Shown: positions 16,013 to 25,814, numbered from the stretch's first letter. The stretch: DNA of 64,000 nt from Devosia sp. RR2S18 (GCF_030177755.1 NZ_CP126539.1:768001-832000); one strand, 5' to 3'. The notes: a model not told the origin generated them from the letters alone. Numbers and translations are program-made.

Positions 16013-16278
16013 GTCGACCAAGATTCAGACGCTCGGCTACCATTTCTCTTGTTCTGCCCCCATTGATATCCGCATGCACAGGCCGGCAGGTGACTTCGTC
16101 CGCTTCAACTGAGCCCGGTCAAGGCTTGCTCCAGGATTGCCCAATGCCTGCTTGTTTCTCCTTCTCGCTTGAACCGGACAGTTAGCTCACGGCCCCGATT
16201 TGGCCAGCCGGCTCAGTCGCCCATCTCCCTTCAGCACGACGTGAAGCAACGCGTAGTCCTTTCAGGCTTTAGCGCTAC

Positions 16279-17310
16279 ATGAGTGTTCATCCTGTCTTGC
16301 CCGCGCTAAAGTCCGCCCTCCTGATCGGCATAGTTCTGCTGCCCAGCCTTGCTCTCGCGCAGGCACCAGACGTTAAGACGCGGCTCTCAACCATTCTTGC
16401 TGACGCTGAATCTCTGGTTCCGCTCGAGACGGTGATCGTCTCGCTGGATGGCGAAGTGGTTGCGCAACAGGGCTATCGCGGCAATTCGGTTGCCGAACCG
16501 ACCAACATCAAGTCTGCCTCCAAAAGCATCATCTCGGCGCTTGTGGGCATCGCCATCGATCGCGGTTTGATCAAGGGGGTCCATCAACCCATCGCTGAGC
16601 TGCTCCCGGACGCGCTGCCGGACGACCCTGATCCCAGACTCGATGAAATCACGGTAGGCAATTTGCTGTCCATGCAGGCAGGGTTGGAGCGCACTTCGGG
16701 CCCAAACTACGGTGCTTGGGTCGCCAGTCCGAACTGGGTGCGTTTCGTGCTTGCCCAGCCCTTCGTCGACGAGCCGGGCGCGGCTATGCTGTATTCGACC
16801 GGTTCTTCCCATCTGCTGTCAGCTATTCTAACTCGGGTGGGCGGCCAGCCCTCACTTGAGCTGGCGAGGGACTGGTTGTCGCCGCTCGAGGATTTCTCCA
16901 TCGCTGCATGGGACCGCGATCCGCAAGGCATCTACTTTGGTGGCAACCAGATGGCGATGAGCCCTACGTCGCTACTCACCTTTGGTGAACTCTATCGCAA
17001 TGGCGGGCTCGCCGCTAATGGCGAACGGGTCCTGTCTGAGGCTTGGATTGCGCAATCGTGGGAGCCGCGAACCAATTCTCGTTTCACCGGAGACCAATAT
17101 GGCTATGGCTGGTTCGGGCGTGAGATTGCCCAAGAGCCGGTGCACTATGGCTGGGGATATGGCGGGCAAATGCTCTACATCGTTCCAGATCTCGAGCTTA
17201 CCGTTGTGATGACTTCCGACGAGAACAGTCCATCTGGTCGCACCGGGCACCGCGATGATCTGCACCACCTCCTCGGCGAGATCATCGAGGCGGTAAGATC
17301 GGGAGCCTAG
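16279..17310 (+). CDS. Periplasmic serine hydrolase, beta-lactamase class C family
   Basis: A 343-residue protein with a signal peptide (hydrophobic 12-27, cleavage near ALAQ). The SxxK motif is S79-A-S-K82 (NIKSASKSI), the Tyr motif is YSTGSS near residue 174, and a late HYGWGYGGQ loop takes the place of the KTG/HxG element. The family includes esterases and D,D-peptidases as well as beta-lactamases; sequence alone does not show antibiotic hydrolysis. It stands alone, with no ampR-like neighbour. Confidence 0.88.
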   Translation: MSVHPVLPALKSALLIGIVLLPSLALAQAPDVKTRLSTILADAESLVPLETVIVSLDGEVVAQQGYRGNSVAEPTNIKSASKSIISALVGIAIDRGLIKGVHQPIAELLPDALPDDPDPRLDEITVGNLLSMQAGLERTSGPNYGAWVASPNWVRFVLAQPFVDEPGAAMLYSTGSSHLLSAILTRVGGQPSLELARDWLSPLEDFSIAAWDRDPQGIYFGGNQMAMSPTSLLTFGELYRNGGLAANGERVLSEAWIAQSWEPRTNSRFTGDQYGYGWFGREIAQEPVHYGWGYGGQMLYIVPDLELTVVMTSDENSPSGRTGHRDDLHHLLGEIIEAVRSGA

Positions 17311-17945
17311 GGTAACTCAGGGCAGGCAGCCCGGTGCAATCAGCAGGCAATCGCGAAAAAGGGCAAGTGGTCTATCGCACGAAATGAGGCCACATCCCAC
17401 GCGCTGGTCTAGGCCGCCCCATTCCGGCTTGGCCGTAATCGGCGCACTATCGTGGTGGCGCGGTCGTGACGTCACTTCTAGGCACTGGGACGAGGAGCGT
17501 GACCGGCCGCAGCGCGGTCGGCTGCTGGCGACCAGTTGCCCCATTCCTATTCCATTCCCTTTGGATAGTAGGTGTTCGGCAGTCGCGCGCTATCAATCCA
17601 CCCTGAAGACCGACTAGAAAGAGCCCCACCTCTTCTCTGTTGCCGTAGGGAAGGCAAACGACACTAGTCAAGCGCCTGTTCTGGCCTCGATCCAATGTTA
17701 GCCCAGTCCTAGGCAAACCGGCAGGGGCGTGCCGAAAGAAGAACTGTAGGCCAGGTGGCCTCATGAATGGCAGTGCGAAGGCGCCGGTCACAAATGGCGC
17801 GACCAGGCTGGCCGAAGTGCCCTGTGTAGCCGGATCGCCGCTATCGCGAGCAAGAATTTTATTGCCCTGAGGCTGGTCGGCGGCATGGTAACGCGCCAGC
17901 GCTCTAAGGAGTATAGTTGCTGACATTGCGAGAGGAGAGAGCTCC
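17311..17945. other. Intergenic stretch, no gene seen
   Basis: About 635 bp. A minus-strand open frame (17447-17947) exists, but its composition (Arg/Pro/Thr-rich, no domain) argues against coding. No terminator or RNA was recognised. Confidence 0.5.
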
Positions 17946-18737
17946 ATGAACGAGGCTCCCGACCCTCAGAGTGGTCCACCCGACGACGAGCAGGAACGTT
18001 GGGCCGTATTGACCCAGCTCGAAGAGTGGCTTGAGCAGCCGATGCTGATCTTGTCGTTCATATGGCTCAGCCTGGTCATTGTCGAGCTCGTGTGGACGAG
18101 CTCGGGCGTCTTTGAATGGCTGGGCATCCTCATCTGGATCTTGTTCGTGTTGGAGTTCCTGTTGCGTTTCGCGCTGGCTCCCCGCAAGTTTCGGTTCCTG
18201 CGAGGCAATCCGATCACGATCGTTGCCCTTGTTGCTCCTGCGTTTCGGTTCCTGCGTGTCCTTCGCCTGCTACGCCTGACGCGTGGGTTGCGTCTTGTTA
18301 GGATCGTTGGCACAGCAAATCGCAGTTTCGGCGCAATGCGGAAGAGCTTCGGCCGTAGAGGGCTTGGCTATATGCTCGCCACGACGACACTGGTTATTCT
18401 GTTGGGCGCCGGTGGAATGCTGGCCTTTGAACCGGCTGGCGAAGTCAGCGGCGGTTTCTCCGGTTATGCGGAGGCAGTCTGGTGGACGGCAATGTTGGTG
18501 TCGACCACCGGATCAGAATTCTGGCCGTCGACCGCGGAGGGGCGGGTGCTCGCGTTGCTCCTGGCAATCTATGGCCTTGCGATCTTCGGATACATCGCGG
18601 CTAGCCTAGCGACCTTCTTCATAGGGCAGGAAGCCGCCGCAGTGGAAAGCGACGTCGCCGGTTCGCGCGAGATTGCTGCACTACGCGAGGATATTGCGGC
18701 TCTTCGTCAGGAGCTGCACCAAATGGCTTCGCGATGA
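17946..18737 (+). CDS. Voltage-gated-type ion channel with atypical filter
   Basis: A 263-residue six-helix ion-transport protein. Hydrophobic segments lie at about 33-50, 56-77, 90-100, 143-162 and 200-225. The S4-like segment FRFLRVLRLLRLTRGLRLVR (about 101-119) has arginines every third to fourth residue, as in voltage sensors. The pore loop reads WWTAMLVSTTGSEFWPS (179-195), where potassium channels have TVGYGD, so selectivity may differ. The C-terminus (235-262) is a short coiled coil likely to hold the tetramer. No regulator is nearby. Confidence 0.85.
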   Translation: MNEAPDPQSGPPDDEQERWAVLTQLEEWLEQPMLILSFIWLSLVIVELVWTSSGVFEWLGILIWILFVLEFLLRFALAPRKFRFLRGNPITIVALVAPAFRFLRVLRLLRLTRGLRLVRIVGTANRSFGAMRKSFGRRGLGYMLATTTLVILLGAGGMLAFEPAGEVSGGFSGYAEAVWWTAMLVSTTGSEFWPSTAEGRVLALLLAIYGLAIFGYIAASLATFFIGQEAAAVESDVAGSREIAALREDIAALRQELHQMASR

Positions 18738-18858
18738 ATACGCCACGTTGTCCTGAGTTCAGGCACCGTCTCGTTAAGGATGCAACGCGAGCACTGCCGG
18801 GAGGATTACGGTGGTCGAGGGAAGATGCCGCCCTCTGCCGCGCGGTCGGTAAAGTGCA

Positions 18859-20409
18859 ATGAAGGAGGCTGTGGTGGCGCCAAGACCGGTCGTTCTTACC
18901 ATTCTTGATGGCTGGGGCTGGCGGGAGGAGTCCGCAGACAACGCGGTCCGCCTAGCCCGAACGCCGGTTTTCACCAGGCTGTGGGAGCAGTGTCCGCACG
19001 CCTTCCTCGACACTTCCGGATCCGATGTGGGCCTACCCGATGGACAGATGGGGAATTCTGAAGTCGGGCATATCAATGTCGGCGCTGGTCGCATCGTAAT
19101 GCAGGATCTGCCACGCATCACCCGGGCTGCAGCAGACGAAACCCTGGCGCAGCTGCTCGAGGATACCGGGTTGATCTCGGCACTTAGGGCCAGCAATGGT
19201 ACCTGCCACCTGATGGGTCTCCTATCGCCGGGCGGGGTCCATTCGCACCAGGACCATGCTGTTGCACTCGCACACATACTGGCGGCGTCGGGCGTCCGAA
19301 CGGTTCTGCATGCCTTCACCGATGGACGCGATACGCCTCCGCAATCCGCTGCCGACTACCTGGCGAAGATCGAGGCTGCCCTGCCGCCTTCTGTCGGCAT
19401 TGCGACAGTATCGGGACGCTACTGGGCCATGGACCGCGACAACAGGTGGGATCGCATCAAAACCGTCTACGACGCGATAGTGGACGCTCAGGGCACGGTT
19501 TTCCCTAGCGCCCAAGCGGCGATTGCCGACGGATACGCGAAGCAGGTCACCGATGAGTTCCTGCTTGCCTCGGTCATCGATGGATACTCCGGGCTCCAGG
19601 ATGGCGATGCCGTGCTCTCGTTCAACTTCCGCTCTGACCGGGTCAGGCAAATTCTGACGGCTCTACTCGATCCCAAATTCGAGGGTTTTGCGCGAAGACT
19701 GCCCAGGCTCGCTGCGGTAATTGGCATGACGCAGTACAGCGATGAGCTGGACCGTGTGATGAGCGCGCTGTTTCCCGCCCAGACGCTGTCAAACGGCCTC
19801 GGGGAGACGGTTGCTAAAGCGGGGCGAACCCAGCTGCGGATAGCAGAATCTGAGAAGTATCCGCACGTGACATATTTCCTAAATGGGGGCGAGGAGACAC
19901 CCTTCACTGGGGAAGACAGGATCATTGTAGCATCACCCGATGTTGCCACCTACGATCTCCAGCCCGAGATGTCAGCACCGGAAGTGGGCACCCGAGCCGC
20001 TGAGGCAATTCTGTCGGGCAGATACGACCTTATCGTTCTGAACTTCGCCAATCCCGATATGGTCGCACATACAGGGAACCTGAATGCAGCGATCAAAGCA
20101 GTCGAAGCAGTGGATATTCAGCTCGGCCGGATCGCCGATGCCGTGCATTCGGTTGGCGGGGCGCTGCTGGTGACTGCCGATCACGGCAATTGCGAGTTGA
20201 TGCGCGATCCGCGCACCAGAGGGCCTCATACAGCTCACACCACAAACCCTGTTCCGATCCTGATCTACAACTCGGATCGGCAATCTTTACGCGACGGACG
20301 GCTTGCGGATGTTGCGCCAACTCTTCTCGACCTCATGAGATTGTCGAAGCCAGACGAGATGACCGGGGGGACGTTGGTAAGTTCGAATAAGCGGGATGCC
20401 GGGGTGTGA
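18859..20409 (+). CDS. gpmI: 2,3-bisphosphoglycerate-independent phosphoglycerate mutase
   Basis: A 516-residue enzyme of full family length that interconverts 3- and 2-phosphoglycerate in glycolysis using two Mn2+ ions. LDGWGW carries the first metal-binding Asp, the Ser in QMGNSEVGH is the phosphoserine, and the late VTADHGNCE and HTAHTTNPVP segments supply further metal ligands. It stands between an ion channel and the iron importer with no operon partner. ATG 18859 follows GGTAAAGTGCA without a strong ribosome site, but conservation starts within ten residues. Confidence 0.97.
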   Translation: MKEAVVAPRPVVLTILDGWGWREESADNAVRLARTPVFTRLWEQCPHAFLDTSGSDVGLPDGQMGNSEVGHINVGAGRIVMQDLPRITRAAADETLAQLLEDTGLISALRASNGTCHLMGLLSPGGVHSHQDHAVALAHILAASGVRTVLHAFTDGRDTPPQSAADYLAKIEAALPPSVGIATVSGRYWAMDRDNRWDRIKTVYDAIVDAQGTVFPSAQAAIADGYAKQVTDEFLLASVIDGYSGLQDGDAVLSFNFRSDRVRQILTALLDPKFEGFARRLPRLAAVIGMTQYSDELDRVMSALFPAQTLSNGLGETVAKAGRTQLRIAESEKYPHVTYFLNGGEETPFTGEDRIIVASPDVATYDLQPEMSAPEVGTRAAEAILSGRYDLIVLNFANPDMVAHTGNLNAAIKAVEAVDIQLGRIADAVHSVGGALLVTADHGNCELMRDPRTRGPHTAHTTNPVPILIYNSDRQSLRDGRLADVAPTLLDLMRLSKPDEMTGGTLVSSNKRDAGV

Positions 20410-20460
20410 AGAACGGCAGGCAAAGTATAGCTGAGATCTTCGTCCGAATGTCGGCTCTTT

Positions 20461-22128
20461 TCACCGCAACCGGCCGGTGCGGGCCAACAGTATAACCGGC
20501 AGCATGCCCACGGCCACGATGATCAAGGCTGAAAGAGACGCTTCCTCGTAAGTTCCCCTTGCAGCTTCGCCATAAAGCAGAGTTGCCAAGGTTTCCACGT
20601 TTAATGGTCGGAGCAGTAGTGTTGCTGGCAGTTCTTTCATGCAGTCCACAAAGACCAGCAGCCCAGCAGCAGTGATTGCCGTGCGTGAGAGCGGCAGGTG
20701 AACGCGCAGCAAGGTGCCCGTGGCGGTCTCCCCCAGCGTACGAGACGCATGGTCAAAGGAGATCGGAATTCGGCTCAAGCCAGCTTCGATGCCGCCGGCG
20801 GAAATAGCGAGGAAGCGAGCCGCGTAGGCGTAGACAAGAGCGGCTCCTGAACCCAGGACCAGCAGGCCTATGGGAAAGCCAAGCCAGGCCTTGAACAGGG
20901 CGTCGAGGCTGCGGTCGAACGCGGCGACCGGGATGAGAATGCCGATGGCGAGTACCGTTCCGGGTACCGCGTACCCGAGTGCCGCGACCCGCGCCGCGCC
21001 ATTGACCCACCGGCTGGGCTGCAGGCGAGCCGCATAGGACACGGCGAAACCAAGGACGAGCACGACGCCAGTACCGACGGCCGAGAGCAGGACCGTGTTG
21101 GCGGTTGCGCGGACCAATGCCGTCGAAACCCCGGCGAACTCGATGCGCTCGACGGCCTCCACCAGAAGGTAGGCGGCAGGGCCAACAAAGCCAATGAGGA
21201 CGGGTAGGGTGCCTAACCCGAAGGCCACGAGTGACTTCCAGCCACGCAGGACCTCGGGCGCCATTGGTCGGGCCCGCTGGGCGCTTGCGGCAAAGCGCCT
21301 ACTCCGCCGTGCCCGACGCTCCAAGACAATCAGCGCAAGCACGATGGCAAGCATCGCCAATGCGAGCTGTGCCGCCCCTGCCAGATCGGTTCGGACGATC
21401 CAAGTGGTGTAGATCGTTGCCGTCATTGTGCGAACGCCAAGGAATTGAGCAGCGCCTACATCATTCAGCGTTTCCATTAAGACGAGACTGATGCCGATCG
21501 CGATGGCTGGGCGGGCAAGAGGCAAGGCGACCCGCCAGAAGACTCCAGCGCGGGAGACGCCGAGGGTACGGGACACCTCCACCAGATTGGCCGCCTGTGT
21601 CAGGAACATGGCTCGGGTCGTCAAATAGACGTAGGGGTAGAGTACGAACCCAAAGACCAGGATGGCTCCCCACATCGAGCGAATATCGGGCAAGCGAAAT
21701 TCGCGTGGGCTCGAATATCCCAGAAAGGCGCGCACCATGCCCTGAATGGGCCCTAGCGGGCTCAGCACATCCAGATAGGCGTAGGCCATGATGTAGGTGG
21801 GGACCGAAAGAGGCAGCAGCAGCGCCCATTCCAGCACGCCGCGCCCTCGGAAACTATAAGCGGACATCAACCAGGCTGAACCAGTGCCGATGGCGGTCGC
21901 TATCAATCCGGTGCCCAGCAGTAGGAGTGCGGTATTCCAGGCCGCTTGCGGCATCACATGCACTGCCACATGTGACCACAGCAATCCCGTGCTGCCCCCG
22001 AGCCCTGCATAGGCAATCGCTATAAGGGGAAGAAGCGCCAAGGCTGCGGTGACAAAAGCCACTGCAGCCCAGACGCTCGTACCGGTTAGCCGCCGCTGCA
22101 GCGGAGCTGAACTGAAAGCTATCGACAC
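20461..22128 (-). CDS. fbpB: Ferric-iron ABC transporter permease (FbpB type)
   Basis: A 555-residue inner-membrane protein with about twelve helices and two copies of the binding-protein-dependent transport domain (about 70-265 and 340-540). Each has an EAA-type loop (VEVSRTLGVSRAGVFWRVAL in the first half). This duplicated layout is typical of the iron(III) FbpB/SfuB family. It follows the iron-binding-protein gene by 36 bp, so both are probably in one transcript under the Irr-like box at 23301. Confidence 0.9.
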   Translation of the reverse strand: MSIAFSSAPLQRRLTGTSVWAAVAFVTAALALLPLIAIAYAGLGGSTGLLWSHVAVHVMPQAAWNTALLLLGTGLIATAIGTGSAWLMSAYSFRGRGVLEWALLLPLSVPTYIMAYAYLDVLSPLGPIQGMVRAFLGYSSPREFRLPDIRSMWGAILVFGFVLYPYVYLTTRAMFLTQAANLVEVSRTLGVSRAGVFWRVALPLARPAIAIGISLVLMETLNDVGAAQFLGVRTMTATIYTTWIVRTDLAGAAQLALAMLAIVLALIVLERRARRSRRFAASAQRARPMAPEVLRGWKSLVAFGLGTLPVLIGFVGPAAYLLVEAVERIEFAGVSTALVRATANTVLLSAVGTGVVLVLGFAVSYAARLQPSRWVNGAARVAALGYAVPGTVLAIGILIPVAAFDRSLDALFKAWLGFPIGLLVLGSGAALVYAYAARFLAISAGGIEAGLSRIPISFDHASRTLGETATGTLLRVHLPLSRTAITAAGLLVFVDCMKELPATLLLRPLNVETLATLLYGEAARGTYEEASLSALIIVAVGMLPVILLARTGRLR

Positions 22129-22164
22129 CGGAGAATGCGGCGGGGCGACCCCGCCGCCTGTCCG

Positions 22165-23193
22165 TTAATTGCCGAAGGTGTCGAAGTTGACTTCGTCCAC
22201 CAGTTCGCTAGCACGCTGACGGTATGGCAGGATCTCGGTCAGCTGCATCTCGTCTGGCTGCAATGTGCCAAAGTCGGCGATGATGGGGTGGACTTCCGCC
22301 GTCTCGGTTACCGGATACTCGAAATTTGCTTCGGCATAGAGCTTTTGAGCTTCGTCCGAAACGAGATATTCGAGCAGCTGCACGGCCTCCTCGCGGTTGG
22401 GAGAATGTGCGGCAAGGGCCGCGCCCGAAACGTTAACCAAGGTTCCGCCATTTTCAAAGGTGGGCAGGATCACCTTGATTTCCTCGGCCCAGGCCTGCTG
22501 TTCATCGCCACCAGCGCCGCTGGTCATCAGGCCGACATAGTAGGAATTGCCGATGGCAATGTCGCAGACACCTGCAGCAATGTCGCGAGCACCGTCACGG
22601 TCGCCGCCCGCAGCGACACGAGCCTGGTTCGCCTTGATGCCTTCAAGCCACTCGCGAGTTGCTTCCTCGCCATACTTGGCGAGATAGGCGGCAAACATGG
22701 CGGTGTTGTAGGGGTGCTGACCCGAGCGGATGCACAGCCGGCCGCGCCACTCTTCATCGTCCAACTGCTCATAGGTGAAACCGTCTACATCGAGGTCCTT
22801 GGCCGCATAAAGCACTCGGGCGCGGCCCGAGAGAGCGAACCAATTGCCCTCCGGATCACGCAGAGCCTCCGGCACGGCACTCTTCAAAACTTCCGAGTCA
22901 ACAGTCTGGGTCAAGCCGGCATCGACCAGGTCGACAAGTGCGCCGAAGTCCACGGTCATTAGAATGTCAGCCGGGGAGCTTTCCCCCTCTGCCGCTACGC
23001 GTTCGATCAGGCCGTCCTGGAGGTAGACGGTATTGACCGCGATGTCGGTCTTGGCCGTGAACGCATCCAGAATGGGCTGGATCAGCCCCGGTTCACGCGT
23101 TGTATAGATATTGACCTCTTGGGCCAGTGTCGGAACCGCAGCGCCGAGCATCAAGATGCTGGCAGCCGACGCGAGTGTGGCAAGACGGGACAT
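22165..23193 (-). CDS. fbpA: Periplasmic Fe(III)-binding protein (FbpA/FutA type)
   Basis: A 342-residue protein with a signal peptide (cleavage near TLAQ, residue 25). The mature start EVNIYTTREPGLIQPILDAF is typical of the family, and the iron-ligand tyrosine pair sits in IGNSYYVGL. It captures ferric iron for the FbpB permease and FbpC ATPase. The start is fixed by GGGAGG just upstream and by the signal peptide. The 146-bp gap above it carries an Irr-like palindrome and a candidate TTGACC promoter element. Confidence 0.93.
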   Translation of the reverse strand: MSRLATLASAASILMLGAAVPTLAQEVNIYTTREPGLIQPILDAFTAKTDIAVNTVYLQDGLIERVAAEGESSPADILMTVDFGALVDLVDAGLTQTVDSEVLKSAVPEALRDPEGNWFALSGRARVLYAAKDLDVDGFTYEQLDDEEWRGRLCIRSGQHPYNTAMFAAYLAKYGEEATREWLEGIKANQARVAAGGDRDGARDIAAGVCDIAIGNSYYVGLMTSGAGGDEQQAWAEEIKVILPTFENGGTLVNVSGAALAAHSPNREEAVQLLEYLVSDEAQKLYAEANFEYPVTETAEVHPIIADFGTLQPDEMQLTEILPYRQRASELVDEVNFDTFGN

Positions 23194-23300
23194 GGTGCCT
23201 CCCAGGTGAGTTGTTGACGGTCGGACGCCAAGCTCTCCCCTGCGTCCTCAAGAAGGCATAAGGCATAGCTGACCGCCAGGGTCAACAATTAACTGCTTTC

Positions 23301-23315
23301 TTAGATTCGTTCTAA
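23301..23315. promoter_or_regulatory. Irr-like iron-control box (ICE motif)
   Basis: TTAGA-TTCGT-TCTAA is a perfect 5-bp inverted repeat, close to the ICE motif bound by Irr in Rhizobiales (TTTAGAA...TTCTAAA core). It lies about 108 bp upstream of the iron-binding-protein gene and just upstream of a TTGACC element on the same strand. This suggests iron-dependent control separate from the ATPase gene. Confidence 0.5.
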
Positions 23316-23339
23316 TTCTTTGATCTTGTTGTAGTTTCG

Positions 23340-24428
23340 TCAGCTTCTCTGATGCAGGGCGGCTCGGGCGGCGTCATCTGCTGAAAAGACCATGACGTCC
23401 TTTGCCGCCACTTCGATGTTAACCTCTTGTCCCACCTCGATTTCGCAACGGCTGCTGGTACGCATCACCAGGGGATCGGCAAGACCGGGCAGTGCCAGGG
23501 TGATTTCCTCGATCTCGCCGAGCAGCACGCGCCCAAGCACGCGAGCAGTTGGTCCATCAACGCTGAGTGCGATTGCCTGGGGACGAACAAACAACTGCAC
23601 TGCGCCCGAACTGCCGCATGGGGCCGGGAAGCGGCCGAGCGGGGTCTCCAGCCAGTCGCCCTTGCGCACTGCAGGCAGCCAATTGACCTGGGAGAAGAAC
23701 GCCGCTGCATAGGCGGTCTGTGGATAGCTATAGATCGCGTCCCCAGAGCCGGTTTCGACCACCCCACCCTTGTGCATAAGCACGATCTCGTCCCCTAACG
23801 TTAGTGCCTCCTCAGGGTCATGCGTCACAATGATGGTAGTGGTGCCCAGAGCCTTCAGCAGTGAGAGCGTCTGCTGGCGGACTGAGTCGCGCAAACCCCG
23901 GTCAAGGTTCGAAAACGGCTCATCCATCAGCAGGATATGCGGTTGCGGCGCCAGAGCTCGCGCCAGCGCCACGCGCTGCTGTTCGCCCCCCGACAGCATA
24001 TGCGGATAGCGGTCGACCAGGGCCTCGATGCCAAGGCGGGCAATCACGTCCTCCACCCGGGCGGCCGCAGCCTTGCGGTCGAGGTTCTTGAGCCCAAAGG
24101 CGATGTTCTGCCGCGCGGAGAGGTGCGGGAACAGCGCATAATCCTGGAACATGAAACCCACATTGCGCTTTTCCGGCTCCACGAAAGTGTCGGCACTGCT
24201 GACCACCTGTCCATCCAGCGCAATCGTGCCAGCCTCGATGCCTTCTATCCCCGCAATCGCCCGCAGCAGGGTCGACTTTCCGCACCCCGACTGCCCCACA
24301 AGACACACGATGTCCCGCTTTGCTATGTCGAGATCGACCTCGCGCAAGGCATGGACATCTCCAAAGCGCTTGGTCACGCTCTTGAGGCTCAGGATGGTTC
24401 GCTCGGTGCTTTTTTGTTTCAGGAGCAT
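23340..24428 (-). CDS. fbpC: Ferric-iron ABC transporter ATP-binding protein
   Basis: ATG 24428 has GGGAG just upstream and gives 362 residues, normal for FbpC/PotA-type ATPases; the longer frame is not conserved. Walker A is GQSGCGKST, signature LSGGEQQR, Walker B ILLMDEPFSN and the switch His is in VTHDPEE. The C-terminal 110 residues form an OB-like TOBE regulatory domain. It lies upstream of fbpA and fbpB on the same strand, 146 bp away, with a perfect palindrome just before its start. Confidence 0.93.
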   Translation of the reverse strand: MLLKQKSTERTILSLKSVTKRFGDVHALREVDLDIAKRDIVCLVGQSGCGKSTLLRAIAGIEGIEAGTIALDGQVVSSADTFVEPEKRNVGFMFQDYALFPHLSARQNIAFGLKNLDRKAAAARVEDVIARLGIEALVDRYPHMLSGGEQQRVALARALAPQPHILLMDEPFSNLDRGLRDSVRQQTLSLLKALGTTTIIVTHDPEEALTLGDEIVLMHKGGVVETGSGDAIYSYPQTAYAAAFFSQVNWLPAVRKGDWLETPLGRFPAPCGSSGAVQLFVRPQAIALSVDGPTARVLGRVLLGEIEEITLALPGLADPLVMRTSSRCEIEVGQEVNIEVAAKDVMVFSADDAARAALHQRS

Positions 24429-24444
24429 GGCTCCCACAAGATCA

Positions 24445-24463
24445 TTGACAATCGAGTTGTCAA
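24445..24463. promoter_or_regulatory. Perfect 7-bp palindrome before the iron-transport ATPase gene
   Basis: TTGACAA-TCGAG-TTGTCAA ends 17 bp before the ATG. The arms resemble RirA/Fur-type iron boxes (TGA...TCA), but the central spacing is 11 rather than the usual 9, so the regulator is unsure. The arm TTGACA could also be a -35 element. Confidence 0.45.
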
Positions 24464-24865
24464 GGTAAGCCGGCCAGACGGAGCTCTGTGGGGTGGCAAG
24501 CTCGGTGGCTGCAACAGGCAGTTGCCTTTTCAGCTCCAACGAGATCCTGCTTGCCAGAACCGATAGGCCGCAGATCATGTGCAGTGTCGGCTATTCATGT
24601 TTGGCACGTCCGGTGCAGACATCAACATGCATGCGACATCCCTAGCCAGTCGCAGTCCACTCGAACAGTGGTTTACCTCTGCACCGATTGCAGGTGGCCC
24701 GTTCTACCGCTATTGTTGGGGCGGGTCCGCAGTTCACCCAGGCGTCACCGTCCCGAAAAGGGAGCTAAACCTGCTGGAAGGCCCGCACGCACTCTCGTTC
24801 TCGTGCCTCGTCGACAAGCCGGTGACCATCGATCTCCCAATCGGGCGGGCACGTGGAGAGCGACT
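24464..24865. other. Divergent intergenic region
   Basis: About 400 bp between the iron ATPase gene (leftwards) and the DUF2087 gene (rightwards). Open frames on both strands are low-complexity shadows. No RNA or terminator was recognised; it presumably holds both promoters. Confidence 0.4.
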
Positions 24866-25468
24866 ATGCCCAGACACCTCATTCCATTTTCTACCGACGA
24901 CATATCTTCCCTTGCAAAGTCGCTGCGCCGGCAGCTGGCGGACAGCACCACACTGCCGAGCCATCTAGAGCTCCTGAACATGTTGGCTAGGGCAGCCGGT
25001 CAGCGGAACTTTCAGCACCTGCGATCTCAAACCGAGCCTCGTCCAGTGTCGACATGGCCGGACGCGGAGCCTGCGTCGGCATCTCCGGAACTGCCTGCTT
25101 TTGTTGTGAAAGCTGCCCGGTTCTTCGACGAGAAGGGCAGGTTTACGGCTTGGCCCGCCCGAACAAGCCTTCAGAACCTTTGTCTTTGGGTGCTTTGGTC
25201 CGCAATGCCTGCCGACCACGCTTTCACAGAGCGCGAGATCAGCGACCACCTGAACATGCTACATACATTCGGTGACGCAGCTATCCTGCGGCGGACGCTC
25301 TGCAACCTCGGACTGATGAAGCGAACGAAAGACGGCCGGGTCTACCATCGGTGTGAGGTCATTCCTTCGCCGGAAGGGGCTGCTTTGATAAAGCTGTTGG
25401 CTGGCCGTTCGACCCTGAGACGATCAGGCACTGAGATGCAGAGGACTGCTGCATCTGCCTCTCGGTGA
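24866..25468 (+). CDS. DUF2087-domain protein
   Basis: ATG 24866 with GGAGAG seven bases upstream starts a 200-residue protein; the longer open frame is not protein-like. Residues 8-48 (DDISSLAKSLRRQLADST...LARAAGQRNFQHL) form a helical N-domain often seen before DUF2087. Residues 85-165 match DUF2087: FDEKGRFTAWPART, then EREISDHLN, then ILRRTLCNLGLMKRTKDG and VYHR. DUF2087 looks like a winged-helix DNA-binding fold of unknown role. No partner gene is adjacent. Confidence 0.78.
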   Translation: MPRHLIPFSTDDISSLAKSLRRQLADSTTLPSHLELLNMLARAAGQRNFQHLRSQTEPRPVSTWPDAEPASASPELPAFVVKAARFFDEKGRFTAWPARTSLQNLCLWVLWSAMPADHAFTEREISDHLNMLHTFGDAAILRRTLCNLGLMKRTKDGRVYHRCEVIPSPEGAALIKLLAGRSTLRRSGTEMQRTAASASR

Positions 25469-25814
25469 GCAGTGTGGTCTCGCCAATGACCTACTTGGGT
25501 CGGCTTTTAGCTCACTCGCACTCCGTCGATCAAAGGCCACGAGAGAACTCGGCCGATGCGCGGCGTATGGGGCTGAGTAGATGTGCCTATCAGCTTGCCG
25601 TCACCATACAGATGGGTTGCGTCACCTCCGTGGTGCCCAGTCGCCAGGGAGACCACATAAGTCCTTCCAGGTCAGCTGGGGTGAAGGGCCGGATGTCGAA
25701 CATGTCCTGCAAAAGACGCTCAGGTCCAAACCCCGCAACGGGTGGAAGCGGTTATCGCGAAAACATGGTTTAACGGCAGGTATGCGAGCAGAATTTGCAA
25801 TGCCTTCGCAACGC
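25469..25814. other. Intergenic stretch, no gene seen
   Basis: About 345 bp. The plus-strand frames here are Arg/Ser/Gly-rich without motifs. No regulatory signal or RNA was recognised. Confidence 0.4.

Noticed and set aside
17447..17947. 166-residue minus-strand open frame
   Set aside because: No domain, composition typical of a shadow frame in GC-rich DNA, and no ribosome site.
24579..24968. 129-residue plus-strand frame before the DUF2087 gene
   Set aside because: Overlaps the well-supported DUF2087 start and has mixed composition without a recognisable domain.
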